Shown piece after piece: positions 1-9,700 of a DNA stretch of 38,324 bases. The stretch's first letter is position 1. Every line of letters starts with the position of its first letter. Origin of the DNA: Phycisphaerales bacterium (GTDB taxonomy: Bacteria > Planctomycetota > Phycisphaerae > Phycisphaerales > SM1A02); NCBI GenBank assembly GCA_013003065.1, contig JABDLI010000312.1:1-38324 (forward strand), read 5' to 3'. Below the pieces are notes generated by a model, which had not been told where the DNA came from, ran no database searches, and was given only the letters and a program-made list of their open reading frames with translations. A program made the position numbers and the translations under genes.

Positions 1-24
1 CCATGCATCACACATCACGCCTCT

Positions 25-53
25 TCTCTGTGTCTCTGTGCCTCTGTGTCTCC
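25..53. repeat. 8-base tandem array (TCTCTGTG)
   Basis: Three consecutive copies of TCTCTGTG (the third begins with C) at 25-48 with a partial fourth. It lies in the 118 bases downstream of the leftward alpha-mannosidase gene. No gene is supported in 1-118. Confidence 0.75.
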
Positions 54-118
54 CCCCAATTCCATGGTGCGTGCGATCTGACGAAAATGAACGAACGACG
101 ACCCCACTCCCGCTCCAC

Positions 119-3100
119 CTACCCGACATCGACGACGAGCGTCACGATCTGGAACGCGCGCAGACGCACGGTCGTGACGTCGCCGGTGTGCTCCACGGCT
201 TCCTTGCGGGGGCGTTCGAGGAGGTCGGCGGGGCGGACGCTGCGGACACGCAGGCCCCAGCGGATCTGGGCCGTGCCCGCGCCGCCGTGGGTTTCGACGA
301 GGCGGACGACCAGGCCGTCACCGTTCTCCCGCGGCTTGATCGCGGAGACGACGACGCCCGCACCGCCGTCGGTCTCGATCGTCAGCGGGGCGTGACGCTT
401 CGTCCAGCTTCCGGCGCGGTTCGCCGGCAGCGGACGCGTGATGAGCGGCGTGTTGAGGGCGTGGGCCTCGCGGTCGACGTTCGCCGCGCGCCAGTCGCCG
501 CCGTGCGGCATGACGCTGTACGTGAACCGGTGCTCGCCGCGGTCGGCGTCGGGATCGGGGAAGGACGACGCCCGCAAGAGCGACAGGCCCATCACGTTCC
601 CGTGGCAGGAGTGGCCGTAGATCCCGTCGTTCAGGAGCGCGACGCCGAAGCCGGGCTCCGAGTGATCCATCCACCGGTGCCCGCACACCTCGAACCGCGC
701 TTCATCCCACGACGTGTTGGCGTGGGTCGGTCGCGTCAGGTGGCCGAACTGAATCTCGTACGTGGCGAGACCCGATCGCACGTCCACCGGGAAGAGGGCA
801 CGGAGCAGCCGGTGTGACTCGTGCCACCGCACGTGCGTGACGATGTCCAGCCGCGGCGACCCGGCGGCAAGCACGTAGCGCTGCGTGATCGCGCTGCGGG
901 CGCCAATGAGACGCGTCACCTCGATGGCGGCCCGGAGCGGAGATGATTCGACGAGCGTCCGGCTCGTCACCGGCTCCGTGACCGGCATCGCTTTCTCCCG
1001 GTGCTCTGCATCGATGTCCCAGGCGTCCCACGACCGGGGGCGATCCTCGTACAGGACGAGCTGGTTCAGCGGGGCAGGGCCGTCGGGGGTGCGGGCGCCG
1101 GCCGCGCGGCTCGTGCCGGCTCGGCGGAGGTGGGCGATGCGGCCGACGTCGTCGATCTCGACCTCGATGAGGCCGTTCGCGAGCGTGGACTCGGTCGCGT
1201 GCACGGGCTCGACGTCCACCGGCTTCGCCCGGTCGACCACGGTCGCCCCGAGACCGGAGACCTTGCGCACGGCGACGGGCGTTCCTTCACAGTCCACCAC
1301 GCCGCCGCGGGTCACGGCGTGCGGGTTGAGGATGAGCATCGGCTGCTCGAGGCCGCTCGTGTCCGCCGCGTCCGCCCACGCCGCCACGGCCCGCGCGATG
1401 ACGCCGGACGTCGCGTCCGCGATCCGCTCGTGCTGGCGTCGTGCCTCGGCGTACACCGGCGCGATCGACGTTCCCGGAAGGATGTCGTGAAACTGGTTGA
1501 GCAGAAGGAGCTTCCACGCCTCGTCGAGCTCCTCCCGCACCCGCGTGGCCGGCTCCGGGGCGGGACCCGTCAGCGCGAGCCACTCGGCGGCGCGAAGCGC
1601 CTCCTCGCCGTTGCGGTTGGCCCTCTTCAGCCAGGCCTGGCTTGTGAGCGTGCCGCGGTGGAGCTCCAGGTACAGCTCGCCATCCCACACCGGGAGATCC
1701 CGCCCCGCGTCACGCAGCTCCTCCCGCCGGGTGTGGAGCGCCCGGGAGAACGCCGCCGCGCTCCCGAGCGTCACGCGCGGCAACCCCTCGCACGCCCCGG
1801 CGAGCTGCGCCCGCTGGATCGCCTCGGCCGTCGGGCCGCCGCCACCGTCGCCGTAGCCGAAAGGCTGCAGCCAGATGTCGGCGCCAACGCGATCCTGCGT
1901 CGCGATGTTCGTCTCGCCGCGTCGCAGCTCGTTCGGCAGGAGCGCCGCGTTGTAGTCGTGCCCGGGCGTCTGGTGGGCGAGCACCTCGGTGCCGTCGAGC
2001 CCTCGCCAGCGAAACGACGCGTGCGGGAACGGGTTGCGTTCGTTCCATGACAGCTTGTTCGTGACGAACGTGTCGAGGCCGGCCAGGGCCATGATCTGCG
2101 GGAGCGCAGCCGTGAAGCCGAATGTGTCGGGGAGATAGAGCAATCGCTGCGGGGCGTCGGTTCCAAACGCCCGCTGCCAGTAGCCGGTGCCCGCGAGGAT
2201 CTGCCGCACGAGCGACTCGCCGGAGGGGACATTTGCGTCGGGCTCGATCCACATCGCGCCGGACGGCTCCCACCGTCCCTCCTCGACGCGGGTGCGGATC
2301 TGGGCGAACAGCGCCGGCGCGTCTTCCTCGACCCACGCGTACTGCTGCGCCTGGCTGCACAGGAAGCGGAAGTCGGGAAACCGCTCCATGAGCCGCAAGA
2401 CGCTCGCGAAGCTGCGCACGCACTTGCGTCGCGTTTCCCGCAGCGGCCAGAGCCACGCGGTGTCGATGTGCGCGTGGCCGACGGCGATGCAGCTCGTCGC
2501 CGACGGCGTGGCGCCGGCTCGCAGGACCGCGTCGAGCGGCTCGAGAGCCTCGGCCGCCGTGGCCGCCACATCGGCATCGTTCACGCGACGGGTTGCCTCG
2601 GCGAGCGCGACGACGAGCTGCCGAGCGCGGGGCGTCGATTCATCCAGCTCGGCGAGCAGACGACGGGCGGTGTCGTACGCGATCCACAGCTGCTCGACGA
2701 CGTCGTCGGGCGACACGAGCGCGCACGCCGTTACCCGGCCGGGCGTCGTGCTCCGCCACCGCGATTGCGAATCGGGCGTATCCCACCAGAACGTGCTCGT
2801 CCCCAGCCCGTGATTGCACGCGGCCTCGATGAGAAGATCGAACCGCTCGCCCCCGGCCGCAGGTGCGTGCAGCGACGCGAGCTCGCGGTTGTGATCGAAT
2901 CCCTGGTGCGGGACCCCGTCCCGCCACAGGAGCGCCTCGGTGCCGCAGCAGAAACGCAGTGCGACCGGGTGACCGCCCACGTCGTCCGGGATCCGCCCCG
3001 TCACGCGAAACCAGCACGTCGACCACGCCGGGCCCCACGTCCAGCCCAGCGGCACCGGCCGGTAGTCGGCGTCCCGGGCGACGGCCTCGGGGACCGGCTC

Positions 3101-3217
3101 GCGGCACTGGAAGGCGGCCAGCGGGAGCGTGCGCGACCAGCGAAACCGCGCGGGGGCGATCACGCGTTCGGCGTAGCCGGAGAAACGATGAACGGCCGAC
3201 TGGATGTCCGTGAGCAT
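119..3217 (-). CDS. GH38 family alpha-mannosidase
   Basis: A retaining alpha-mannosidase of glycoside hydrolase family 38, 1032 residues, which fits the long bacterial members. There is an N-terminal accessory domain (about 1-240). The zinc-dependent catalytic domain follows, with HAHIDTAW at about 248-255, where the His and Asp after the first His are the expected metal ligands. The nucleophile motif YLPDTFG has its Asp at about 364. The C-terminal half is the beta-rich mannosidase region. No signal peptide is evident, so a cytoplasmic enzyme trimming alpha-mannosides is inferred; substrate linkage cannot be told. The ATG has no Shine-Dalgarno sequence but a TACACT box nine bases upstream. 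The next gene upstream is the proteasome-like gene, separated by a hexamer array, so the gene probably has its own promoter. Confidence 0.93.
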   Translation of the reverse strand: MLTDIQSAVHRFSGYAERVIAPARFRWSRTLPLAAFQCREPVPEAVARDADYRPVPLGWTWGPAWSTCWFRVTGRIPDDVGGHPVALRFCCGTEALLWRDGVPHQGFDHNRELASLHAPAAGGERFDLLIEAACNHGLGTSTFWWDTPDSQSRWRSTTPGRVTACALVSPDDVVEQLWIAYDTARRLLAELDESTPRARQLVVALAEATRRVNDADVAATAAEALEPLDAVLRAGATPSATSCIAVGHAHIDTAWLWPLRETRRKCVRSFASVLRLMERFPDFRFLCSQAQQYAWVEEDAPALFAQIRTRVEEGRWEPSGAMWIEPDANVPSGESLVRQILAGTGYWQRAFGTDAPQRLLYLPDTFGFTAALPQIMALAGLDTFVTNKLSWNERNPFPHASFRWRGLDGTEVLAHQTPGHDYNAALLPNELRRGETNIATQDRVGADIWLQPFGYGDGGGGPTAEAIQRAQLAGACEGLPRVTLGSAAAFSRALHTRREELRDAGRDLPVWDGELYLELHRGTLTSQAWLKRANRNGEEALRAAEWLALTGPAPEPATRVREELDEAWKLLLLNQFHDILPGTSIAPVYAEARRQHERIADATSGVIARAVAAWADAADTSGLEQPMLILNPHAVTRGGVVDCEGTPVAVRKVSGLGATVVDRAKPVDVEPVHATESTLANGLIEVEIDDVGRIAHLRRAGTSRAAGARTPDGPAPLNQLVLYEDRPRSWDAWDIDAEHREKAMPVTEPVTSRTLVESSPLRAAIEVTRLIGARSAITQRYVLAAGSPRLDIVTHVRWHESHRLLRALFPVDVRSGLATYEIQFGHLTRPTHANTSWDEARFEVCGHRWMDHSEPGFGVALLNDGIYGHSCHGNVMGLSLLRASSFPDPDADRGEHRFTYSVMPHGGDWRAANVDREAHALNTPLITRPLPANRAGSWTKRHAPLTIETDGGAGVVVSAIKPRENGDGLVVRLVETHGGAGTAQIRWGLRVRSVRPADLLERPRKEAVEHTGDVTTVRLRAFQIVTLVVDVG

Positions 3218-3226
3218 GGGGCGGGG

Positions 3227-3232
3227 AGTGTA
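3227..3232 (-). promoter_or_regulatory. -10 box of the alpha-mannosidase gene
   Basis: On the minus strand TGATACACT lies upstream of the gene. TACACT is a good -10 hexamer with an extended TG element, and only nine bases (CCCCGCCCC) separate it from the ATG. A start site 6-9 bases after the box would fall at the ATG, so a leaderless or nearly leaderless transcript is inferred. No -35 is recognisable, because the upstream DNA is the hexamer array. Confidence 0.5.
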
Positions 3233-3241
3233 TCAGTCCAG

Positions 3242-3354
3242 GTCCGCGTCCGTGGCCGTGCCCGGGACCGCGTCCGGGTCCGTGTCCGTGTCCGTGTCCG
3301 CGTCCGTGCCCGCGTCCGTGTCCGCGTCCGTGCCCGCGTCCGTGCCCGCGTCCG
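3242..3354. repeat. Hexamer tandem array (GTCCGN type), about 19 units
   Basis: About 113 bases of degenerate hexamers, mostly GTCCGT, GTCCGC and GCCCGC. The array fills nearly the whole gap between two co-directional genes. Read on the minus strand it begins directly after the TAG stop of the proteasome-like gene with CGGACGCGGGC. A larger relative lies at 36050-36266. It is open in several frames only because the unit lacks stops. Confidence 0.9.
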
Positions 3355-3924
3355 CTACCGCCCCACTTCCCGCACGACGATCTGCCCCCCGCAATAAGGA
3401 TCGAACGCATTCGCCGTCGCCACCGCCCGCCGCGCGATCTCGTCGGGGGGCAGCTCGGTCTCGTACAACGTGTGCAACGCCCCGAACGCATACGGCGCGC
3501 CCGACCCGATCGCGTAGTACTGCCGGAAGCGGCAGACGTCCATGTCGTTGGAAACCTTGTAGATCCCACGCGGCGCGGCGATCAGGAACGTGCTGTCGAG
3601 ATCGCCGAACGGCGTCTCACGGCTGCCCGCCTGGTCGTTGACGAACGGGTAGCGATCGTGGAGCGCCTTCCACAGATCCAGGAAGAACGCGAAGATCGCG
3701 GATTCGTCGTCCAGACGCGGCGTCTCGGCGGTGGCGAGGTAGTCGTCGAGGATCCGGTCGTACACGGCCCACCCCGACGCACCGAGCAACGCGTCGCCGA
3801 GCGTCCGGATCTTGCTCGTCGCCGAGTTGGCCGCGGGGACGCAGAGGTCGTCGCTGAACGAGGTGAGCGAGTCGCTGGCGATGACGATGCGATCGTTCTT
3901 GCTGATGGCGACGACGATGGACAT
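3355..3924 (-). CDS. Proteasome-like Ntn hydrolase, Ser in place of Thr1
   Basis: A 189-residue protein resembling the proteasome beta/HslV fold. After removal of Met1 the chain would begin SIVVAISKNDRIVIASDS. Numbered from that Ser, Asp17 matches the conserved Asp17 of HslV and proteasome subunits, and the Lys of SKIR (position 37) sits near the conserved Lys33 with a four-residue insertion. IAIGSG of HslV corresponds to YAIGSGAPYA further on. The N-terminal nucleophile would therefore be Ser rather than Thr. Bacterial proteasome homologues of this kind are known, but their targets are not. There is no adjacent AAA unfoldase (hslU) or ring partner. It lies 23 bases downstream of kdsD and is probably cotranscribed with it. 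Peptidase activity is inferred. Confidence 0.7.
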   Translation of the reverse strand: MSIVVAISKNDRIVIASDSLTSFSDDLCVPAANSATSKIRTLGDALLGASGWAVYDRILDDYLATAETPRLDDESAIFAFFLDLWKALHDRYPFVNDQAGSRETPFGDLDSTFLIAAPRGIYKVSNDMDVCRFRQYYAIGSGAPYAFGALHTLYETELPPDEIARRAVATANAFDPYCGGQIVVREVGR

Positions 3925-3947
3925 GACGGGTCGCGCGAGCGGCGCGG

Positions 3948-4982
3948 CTACTCCTTGACCACCTTCATGGCGATGAGATCCTGGACGTCGACCAGCCCGA
4001 TCGGGCGACCCGCCTCGTCGACGACGGGGATCTCGTCGACGCGATGCTCTCGCACCAGCCGTTCGGCGTCCCGCACCAGATCATGGACGGTGAGGTGCTT
4101 GGGTCGCGCCGTCATCACGGCCGCGATCGGTCGGTCGAGTCCGTCCGGTGCGTCCAGCACGAGGCGACGCAGGTCGCCGTCCGTGAAGATCCCCGAGAGC
4201 CGACCGCCGTCGTCGACCAGCATGATCGCACCGGCGCGTCGATGCCCGCCGGCCGTGACCCGGGCCCGTTCGAGCGCGGCCCGCACGGGGAGCGTGTCCG
4301 GGAGGACGGGCAGCGTGTCGTCCGCGCGAAAGCGAATGGCGTCGGTGATGTTGCGTAATCCGACGCCGAGCAGACCGCCCGGGTGCGCTTTCTTGAAGTC
4401 GGTTTCGCCGAAGTCGCGTCGCCGGGCGAGGGCGAGGGCGAGGGCGTCGCCGACGGCGAGCTGGGCCGTGGTCGACGCCGTCGGCGCGAGGTTGAGCGGG
4501 CAGGCCTCGGTGATGTCGCCGAGGCAGAGGTGCACGGTCGATCGCTGCGCGAGGCTGGAGCCGGCGTGGTTGGAGATGCCCAGGCACGGCACCCCGTCGG
4601 TTCGCAGGATCAACGCCAGGTCGACGACCTCTTCGGTCTCGCCCGAGAACGACAGGAGCACGACAACGTCCCCCCGCCGGACGCGGCCGAGATCGCCGTG
4701 GACGGCCTCCGCCGGATGCAGCACGCTCGACGGTTGGCCGAGGCTCGAGAACGTCGCCGAGATCTTCGCGCCGACCAGCCCGCTCTTGCCCATCCCCGAG
4801 ACGACGACGTGTCCCGTGCACGCTTCGAGCAAATCCAGGGCCGACGTCCAGGCCGCGGCGTCCTCGGTCGCCACGCGGGCGGCGACGCGACGCACGGCGT
4901 CCGCCTCCGCGGTGAGCGCTGCGGTGATGAACGTGGCCTCCTCGGAGGCCGGGATCGTCGGGCTGGTCTTGGCTTTGCTCAT
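3948..4982 (-). CDS. kdsD: Arabinose-5-phosphate isomerase (SIS plus two CBS domains)
   Basis: Interconverts ribulose-5-phosphate and arabinose-5-phosphate, the first step toward Kdo, the inner-core sugar of lipopolysaccharide. The predicted 344 residues match the KdsD/KpsF family (about 320-340). An SIS domain covers about 30-175 with VVVSGMGKSGLVGAK and the family motif HPAEAVHGDLG, followed by two CBS domains (about 215-344). The frame stays open 48 bases further upstream, but that stretch is a nine-base repeat encoding RIT triplets. I therefore start at MSKAKTSP; no Shine-Dalgarno sequence distinguishes the two. It is divergent from scpA and followed by the proteasome-like gene. The gene suggests a Kdo-containing outer membrane glycolipid. 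Confidence 0.88.
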   Translation of the reverse strand: MSKAKTSPTIPASEEATFITAALTAEADAVRRVAARVATEDAAAWTSALDLLEACTGHVVVSGMGKSGLVGAKISATFSSLGQPSSVLHPAEAVHGDLGRVRRGDVVVLLSFSGETEEVVDLALILRTDGVPCLGISNHAGSSLAQRSTVHLCLGDITEACPLNLAPTASTTAQLAVGDALALALARRRDFGETDFKKAHPGGLLGVGLRNITDAIRFRADDTLPVLPDTLPVRAALERARVTAGGHRRAGAIMLVDDGGRLSGIFTDGDLRRLVLDAPDGLDRPIAAVMTARPKHLTVHDLVRDAERLVREHRVDEIPVVDEAGRPIGLVDVQDLIAMKVVKE

Positions 4983-5016
4983 GATGCGGGTGATGCGGGT
5001 GATACGGGTGATGCGT
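4981..5016. repeat. 9-base tandem array (GTGATGCGG), four units
   Basis: Four near-identical nine-base units, ATGATGCGG, GTGATGCGG, GTGATACGG and GTGATGCGT. The array sits between the divergent kdsD and scpA genes and overlaps the chosen kdsD start codon. Copy-number change here could alter the kdsD 5' region or the N-terminus if the longer start is used. Confidence 0.85.
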
Positions 5017-5041
5017 GGGCCCGGCGTCACGCGGCTCAGAG

Positions 5042-5047
5042 TATGAT
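5042..5047 (+). promoter_or_regulatory. Possible -10 box of scpA
   Basis: TATGAT lies 13 bases before the ATG chosen for scpA. The two in-frame ATGs at 5043 and 5046 lie inside this box, which favours the start at 5061. No convincing -35 is seen. The call is weak. Confidence 0.35.
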
Positions 5048-5060
5048 GGCATCGACCACC

Positions 5061-5879
5061 ATGTCCACTCCCGTCCTACAAGAGGATTACCGCGTCACCC
5101 TGGATGCCTTTCAGGGCCCGCTCGACCTGCTGCTGTACCTCATCCGCCGTCTCGAGGTGGACGTCACCGCGATTCCGGTCGCCGAGGTCACCGACCAGTA
5201 TCTGGCGTTCCTGAACGAGGTCGACGACATCGACGTCGAGCTGGCCGGGGAGTTTCTCGTGATGGCGGCCACGCTCATCGAGCTCAAGTCACGAACGCTC
5301 ATGCCGCCGGAGACCGCAGACACCGACGCCGCGGACGGTGACGCCCCACGGCCGGCGGTCATCGATCCCGGACAGGAGCTGGTGCAGCAGCTCCTCGCCT
5401 ACCAGCGATTCCGCCTCGCCGCCGAAGCGCTCGACGAGCGTCGCAATGCCTTCTTCCAGCGGTACCCCGTGCGACCGGCGCGGGGCGGGCGGGACGACGC
5501 CGCGGCGTTCGAGTCCGAGCCCGTCGAGCTCGAGCTCGACGACGTCCACGTCATGGATCTCGCCGACGCCTACGAACGCATCATGTCCTCGATCGACTTC
5601 GATCGGCTGGGTGACCACGTCGTGGAGGTCGACGACACGCCCATTGCGCTCCATCAGGCCGATCTGCTCGATCGCCTGGAACGCTCGGGCATCGGACGCT
5701 TGACGCTTCAGACCGTCTTCGCGGGTCACAGCCGCGTGCAACGCGTCGGTCTCTTCCTCGCGACGCTCGAGCTGGCGCGGCTCCGCCGGATCGACGTGCA
5801 GCAACCGACCATCGACGCCGAGATCGAGATCGTCCTCGTGTCCGGCGAAGAGCCGATCTCACCCACGCCGGGCGGCTGA
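5061..5879 (+). CDS. scpA: Segregation and condensation protein A (kleisin)
   Basis: The kleisin subunit of the bacterial SMC condensin, bridging the SMC heads with ScpB for chromosome compaction and segregation. The 272 residues match the family. The N-terminus carries the diagnostic FQGPLDLLLYLIRRLEVD and the helix pattern ending MAATLIELKSRTLMP. The C-terminal winged helix is recognisable from LERSGIGRLTLQTVF. An acidic linker lies between. No scpB gene follows. Downstream the gene converges with a pseudouridine synthase, overlapping its 3' end by 21 bases, whereas in many bacteria scpA, scpB and rluB share one operon. Starts at 5043 or 5046 would add six or five residues. Confidence 0.93.
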   Translation: MSTPVLQEDYRVTLDAFQGPLDLLLYLIRRLEVDVTAIPVAEVTDQYLAFLNEVDDIDVELAGEFLVMAATLIELKSRTLMPPETADTDAADGDAPRPAVIDPGQELVQQLLAYQRFRLAAEALDERRNAFFQRYPVRPARGGRDDAAAFESEPVELELDDVHVMDLADAYERIMSSIDFDRLGDHVVEVDDTPIALHQADLLDRLERSGIGRLTLQTVFAGHSRVQRVGLFLATLELARLRRIDVQQPTIDAEIEIVLVSGEEPISPTPGG

Positions 5880-6695
5880 GCGACGCAACGCGGTCAACTC
5901 CGCCGGCAACAGCTCACGCCACTGACCGGGACGAAGCCCCTTGAGCTTCAGCGGTCCGAGTTCGATCCGCCGCAGCTTGCGCACCTTGTGACCGACACGG
6001 AGCATCATGCGGCGGATCTGACGGTTGCGACCCTCGCGGAGCTCCATGCGAACACGCGTGCGATCGCGGTCGCGTTTGAGCATGGTCATCTTCGATCGCA
6101 CGGTGCGGCGTCCGCGTCCGCGTTGCCGGTCCGGGAGGAACACACCGGCCGAGAGCCGGCCCAGCTCCTCTTCGTCGACCGTGCCGTCGATCGTCACCTC
6201 GTACGTCTTGTGAATGCCGTACCGCGGATGGGTGAGCCGGTTGGCAAGCTCGCCGTCGTTCGTGAGCAGGAGCAGCCCCGAGCTGTCGACGTCGAGTCGG
6301 CCGACCGGATACAGACGCGTGCGCAGCGGGTGATCGACGAGGTCGATCGCGCGGCGTCGGCCCTGGGGATCATCGTTGGTGGACACCACGCCACGCGGCT
6401 TGAAGAGCATGATGTAGACGTGGGGCTCGGGCCCGCGAATGCGGCGGCCGTTGACCGTGATGCGGTCGCGGACGGGGTCCGCCCATGCCGGCAGCGTCGT
6501 GATGAGGTGCCCGTTGACGGCCACCACGCCCGACTCGATGAGCGTCTCGCAGGCGCGACGCGAGCCGACCCCCGCCTCGGCCAGCACCTTGTGCAGACGC
6601 GGGCCGCGGCTCGGATCGCGGTACGACGTGGGGTCATTTTTGGCCGGCCACGGCTCATCGGAGCCGGCCGGCGGCACGGGGGGTCGGGACGTCAT
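5859..6695 (-). CDS. RsuA/RluB-type pseudouridine synthase
   Basis: Converts uridine to pseudouridine in ribosomal RNA. The 278-residue protein has a short basic N-terminal tail and an S4 RNA-binding domain (from RLHKVLAEAGVGSRRACETL). The catalytic domain carries GRLDVDSSGLLLLTNDG, where the Asp after GRL is the expected catalytic residue, and ends with the family signature LREGRNRQIRRM. It is closest to the 23S-modifying RluB group rather than 16S-modifying RsuA, but the exact target uridine cannot be told. It converges on scpA with a 21-base overlap and is divergent from the giant repeat protein, with 58 bases between their starts. Confidence 0.9.
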   Translation of the reverse strand: MTSRPPVPPAGSDEPWPAKNDPTSYRDPSRGPRLHKVLAEAGVGSRRACETLIESGVVAVNGHLITTLPAWADPVRDRITVNGRRIRGPEPHVYIMLFKPRGVVSTNDDPQGRRRAIDLVDHPLRTRLYPVGRLDVDSSGLLLLTNDGELANRLTHPRYGIHKTYEVTIDGTVDEEELGRLSAGVFLPDRQRGRGRRTVRSKMTMLKRDRDRTRVRMELREGRNRQIRRMMLRVGHKVRKLRRIELGPLKLKGLRPGQWRELLPAELTALRRSAARRG

Positions 6696-6753
6696 GATTC
6701 TTCGCTCTGTTCTCGATCGCGGTCGGAGGGCGAGCAGTCGGTAGGCTAGGCGC

Positions 6754-9700
6754 ATGAGCGTTTGGTGGCCACTGCTGGCGGCGATCCTCGCCGATCCGAC
6801 CGTCGCCCGGTTCACGGACCTGACCGATGCGGTCGGTCTGGAGATGCCCCCGGAGACGCGGGCCATCGCCCGGGTCGCCTTCACCGATCTGAACTGCGAT
6901 GGCTGGCCCGACGTCGTCCTCGATCGGCGTCTGGTGTTCTTGAACACCGCGGATGCCGCGTCGCCGATCGGCCGGCGGTTCGTCGCGGTGACCCCGACCG
7001 GCCTCACGACCCCGGGCCGCGGCGCGGTGCGGGTCTTCGTCGATCTCGACAACGACGGGTATGCCGACGCCGTGACCGCCGCCTTCGCCGACGTCGGCCG
7101 GCCGGCGTTCGCCGACGAGGACACCGGCGAACGCACCGCCTGGCAACGCGGCCGCGGCGACGGAACGTTCGGCCCGCCCATCGCGTTGCCCGTGCCGCCG
7201 CGTCCGACGATCGCGGTCGCCGCCGCGGATCTGAACCGCGACGGTCGTCTGGACCTGTGCTTCGCGAACAGCTACGTCGTCTACGGCGGCGGCTACGCGG
7301 GCCATCCGCTCGACGTGCTCGTGTCCGAGGGCGTCGACGGCTGGCGGGTCGCGACGCTCCCGGAGGCCGACATCCCGTTCGACGCCGAGCGTGATTCCGG
7401 GGGCCGGCCCGCGTACGGCGTGCTGGTGACGCCGGGTCTGGTCGGCGACGGGCCGGCCATCCTGACGCTCGGCTACGGACGCCGGTGGAACCGACTCTGG
7501 GTGCCGGCCGAGAACGCGTGGCGCGACGTCGCGCCGGAGACCGGTCTCGACGGCGACGCGATTCGCCACGGCCGGTACCCCGCGTGGCTGGCGGAACGCG
7601 CGCGGACCGATCCCCGGTTCGCCCGCGACGACGAGCGGCCGTTTCGCGCCAACGGCAACACCTTCGACGCCGACGTCGGTGACATCGACGGCGACGGCCG
7701 GCTCGATCTTCTGATCACGGAGATCACGCACGGTTGGGCGGGGGAATCCTCGGACCGCACGCGTCTGCTCGTGCAACGCGTGCGGAACGCCGATCCGGGT
7801 GTGATCTTCCGCCCGTTGCCCGACGCCGATCTCGACCGGGTGCCCGAGGGCGTCCGCAACTGGAACCAGGGCGACCTGTTCGGCGCGCTCGCCGACCTCG
7901 ACCACGACGGTCGTCTCGACGTCGTGCTCTCCTCGGGAGACTATCCGGACGATCAGCGTCTGCGTGTCTTTCTCGCCGGCGAGGGTACGCGTTTCCACGA
8001 CCGCACCGCCGCCCTCGGCATCGATCACGACGGCAGCCAGCAGATCAGCCTGGCCGACGTGGACGGCGACGGTGATCTCGACCTGATCGCCGGACAGACG
8101 TTCCGCCGCTACCGTCCCGAGCAACGCGAAGGACGCCGCCCCCGCGTGCGGCTTCTGGTCAACGAGGCCGCCGGTGAGCGGGGCTCGGTCAGCCTGCGGC
8201 TCGTCGGCGACGGCGTGCGGGTCAACCGGGACGGGATCGGCGCCGTGGTCACCGCCCGCACGAGCGACGGCCGCCGATTCGTCCGGCCCCTCCTCGGCCC
8301 GGGCGGTCACGCCGGCAAGCAGCACGCGTTGCGGGTCCACGTCGGTCTGGGTGGGGCCACCGCGTTGCGGGACGTCGTGGTGAAGTGGCCGGATGACGGC
8401 GGCACCGAGCAGGCGGTCGGCGATCTCCCGCCCGGCCGTTTTACGGTTGCCTACGGCCGCCCCGGCGTCACGCCGCCGGCCATCGCGCCCCCTCCGATCA
8501 TTGCCGCCGGGGAAGGGTACGTCGGGCTCGTGCTGCGTGACCTGGCGAGCGGCGAGACGGTGATCAGCCGCATTCTGCCCGGACCGCTGGACGGCGACGG
8601 TCTCACGTCGCCGCGTTTCGATCTGGCCCGACCGGATCGCTTCGTCATGCTCGACGAGACGCCGATGGACGCGGAGGCGTTCGCCGCCGCGATCCGCGCG
8701 CGTCCTCCGGGCACGCGGGTCCGCATCTCCTACCAGCGGGCGCGGACCCGGGGCACCGGAATCCCCGAGCGGGCCGAGTGCGAAGAGGAGGTCCGCACGA
8801 TCGACGTGGTGCTGGCATCGCGCGCCGAATGGACCGGCACCATCGACCGTGGTCGCCGCCACGACGTGAACTGTTCTTTGCCCGGGCCGCCGCTCCTCGA
8901 TCCGTTCGACGAGCGCAACGCGTTCGGGGCGGCGGTTGCGGAGCATGGTCTCGGCGAGGCGCTCCAGAGGCTGTTGCCGGTCTTCACGAGGTGGCTCGAG
9001 AAGGGTGATGACTACCACGCGCTCAGCCGCGTGCGGGTCGGCTTCGAGTCTCCGTTTCGCCTGCCGGAGCTGACGCGGCTCGTGACGGAGCCGACGACGC
9101 GGGTGGCGACCGCCCCGATCGCAACCGCGCTCGAGCTTGCGCGGACGAACCTCGACGCCGCCGCGCCGGTCACGCTCGGCCTGTCCGTGCCGCCGCAAGG
9201 CGGGGGAACGGAGATCGAACGCCGGGCGTTGGCAGCGCTCCAGGAAGCCTCGGTGCGAACCCGGATGGCGCTCGAACACCGCGTCGGCGACGCGGCCTTC
9301 GCCGACGATTGCGATGCCCTCCTTCGCGTGCCCCGCGAGCGTTTCCTGATCGGCGGGGCCGACGCCCTGCGTCAGATCACCGTCGTGCGGCGGTCGATGG
9401 GCGTGCGGTTCGGCGAGCTCGTGGCGGCGCTCGGGAGCCTCGCGGCGCTCGGCGACCTGGACGCGTCCGACCTGCCGCAGAACCAGCCGGCGTCGCCCCC
9501 GGCGTCGCTTGCGGGCGTCGTCGAAGGCACCGTGCTCCTGACGCACCACGACCCCGACCTCGGGTGGATCGTCGTCGGGGGACCGGGCGAGAACCGCTAC
9601 GACCTGGCCCACCTCGCCGTCGTCATCGACGCCGGTGGGGATGATCACTACGAGGCGAGTGACCGGCGGCTCGGCAGTCGCGCGGTCGTCGATCTCGCGG

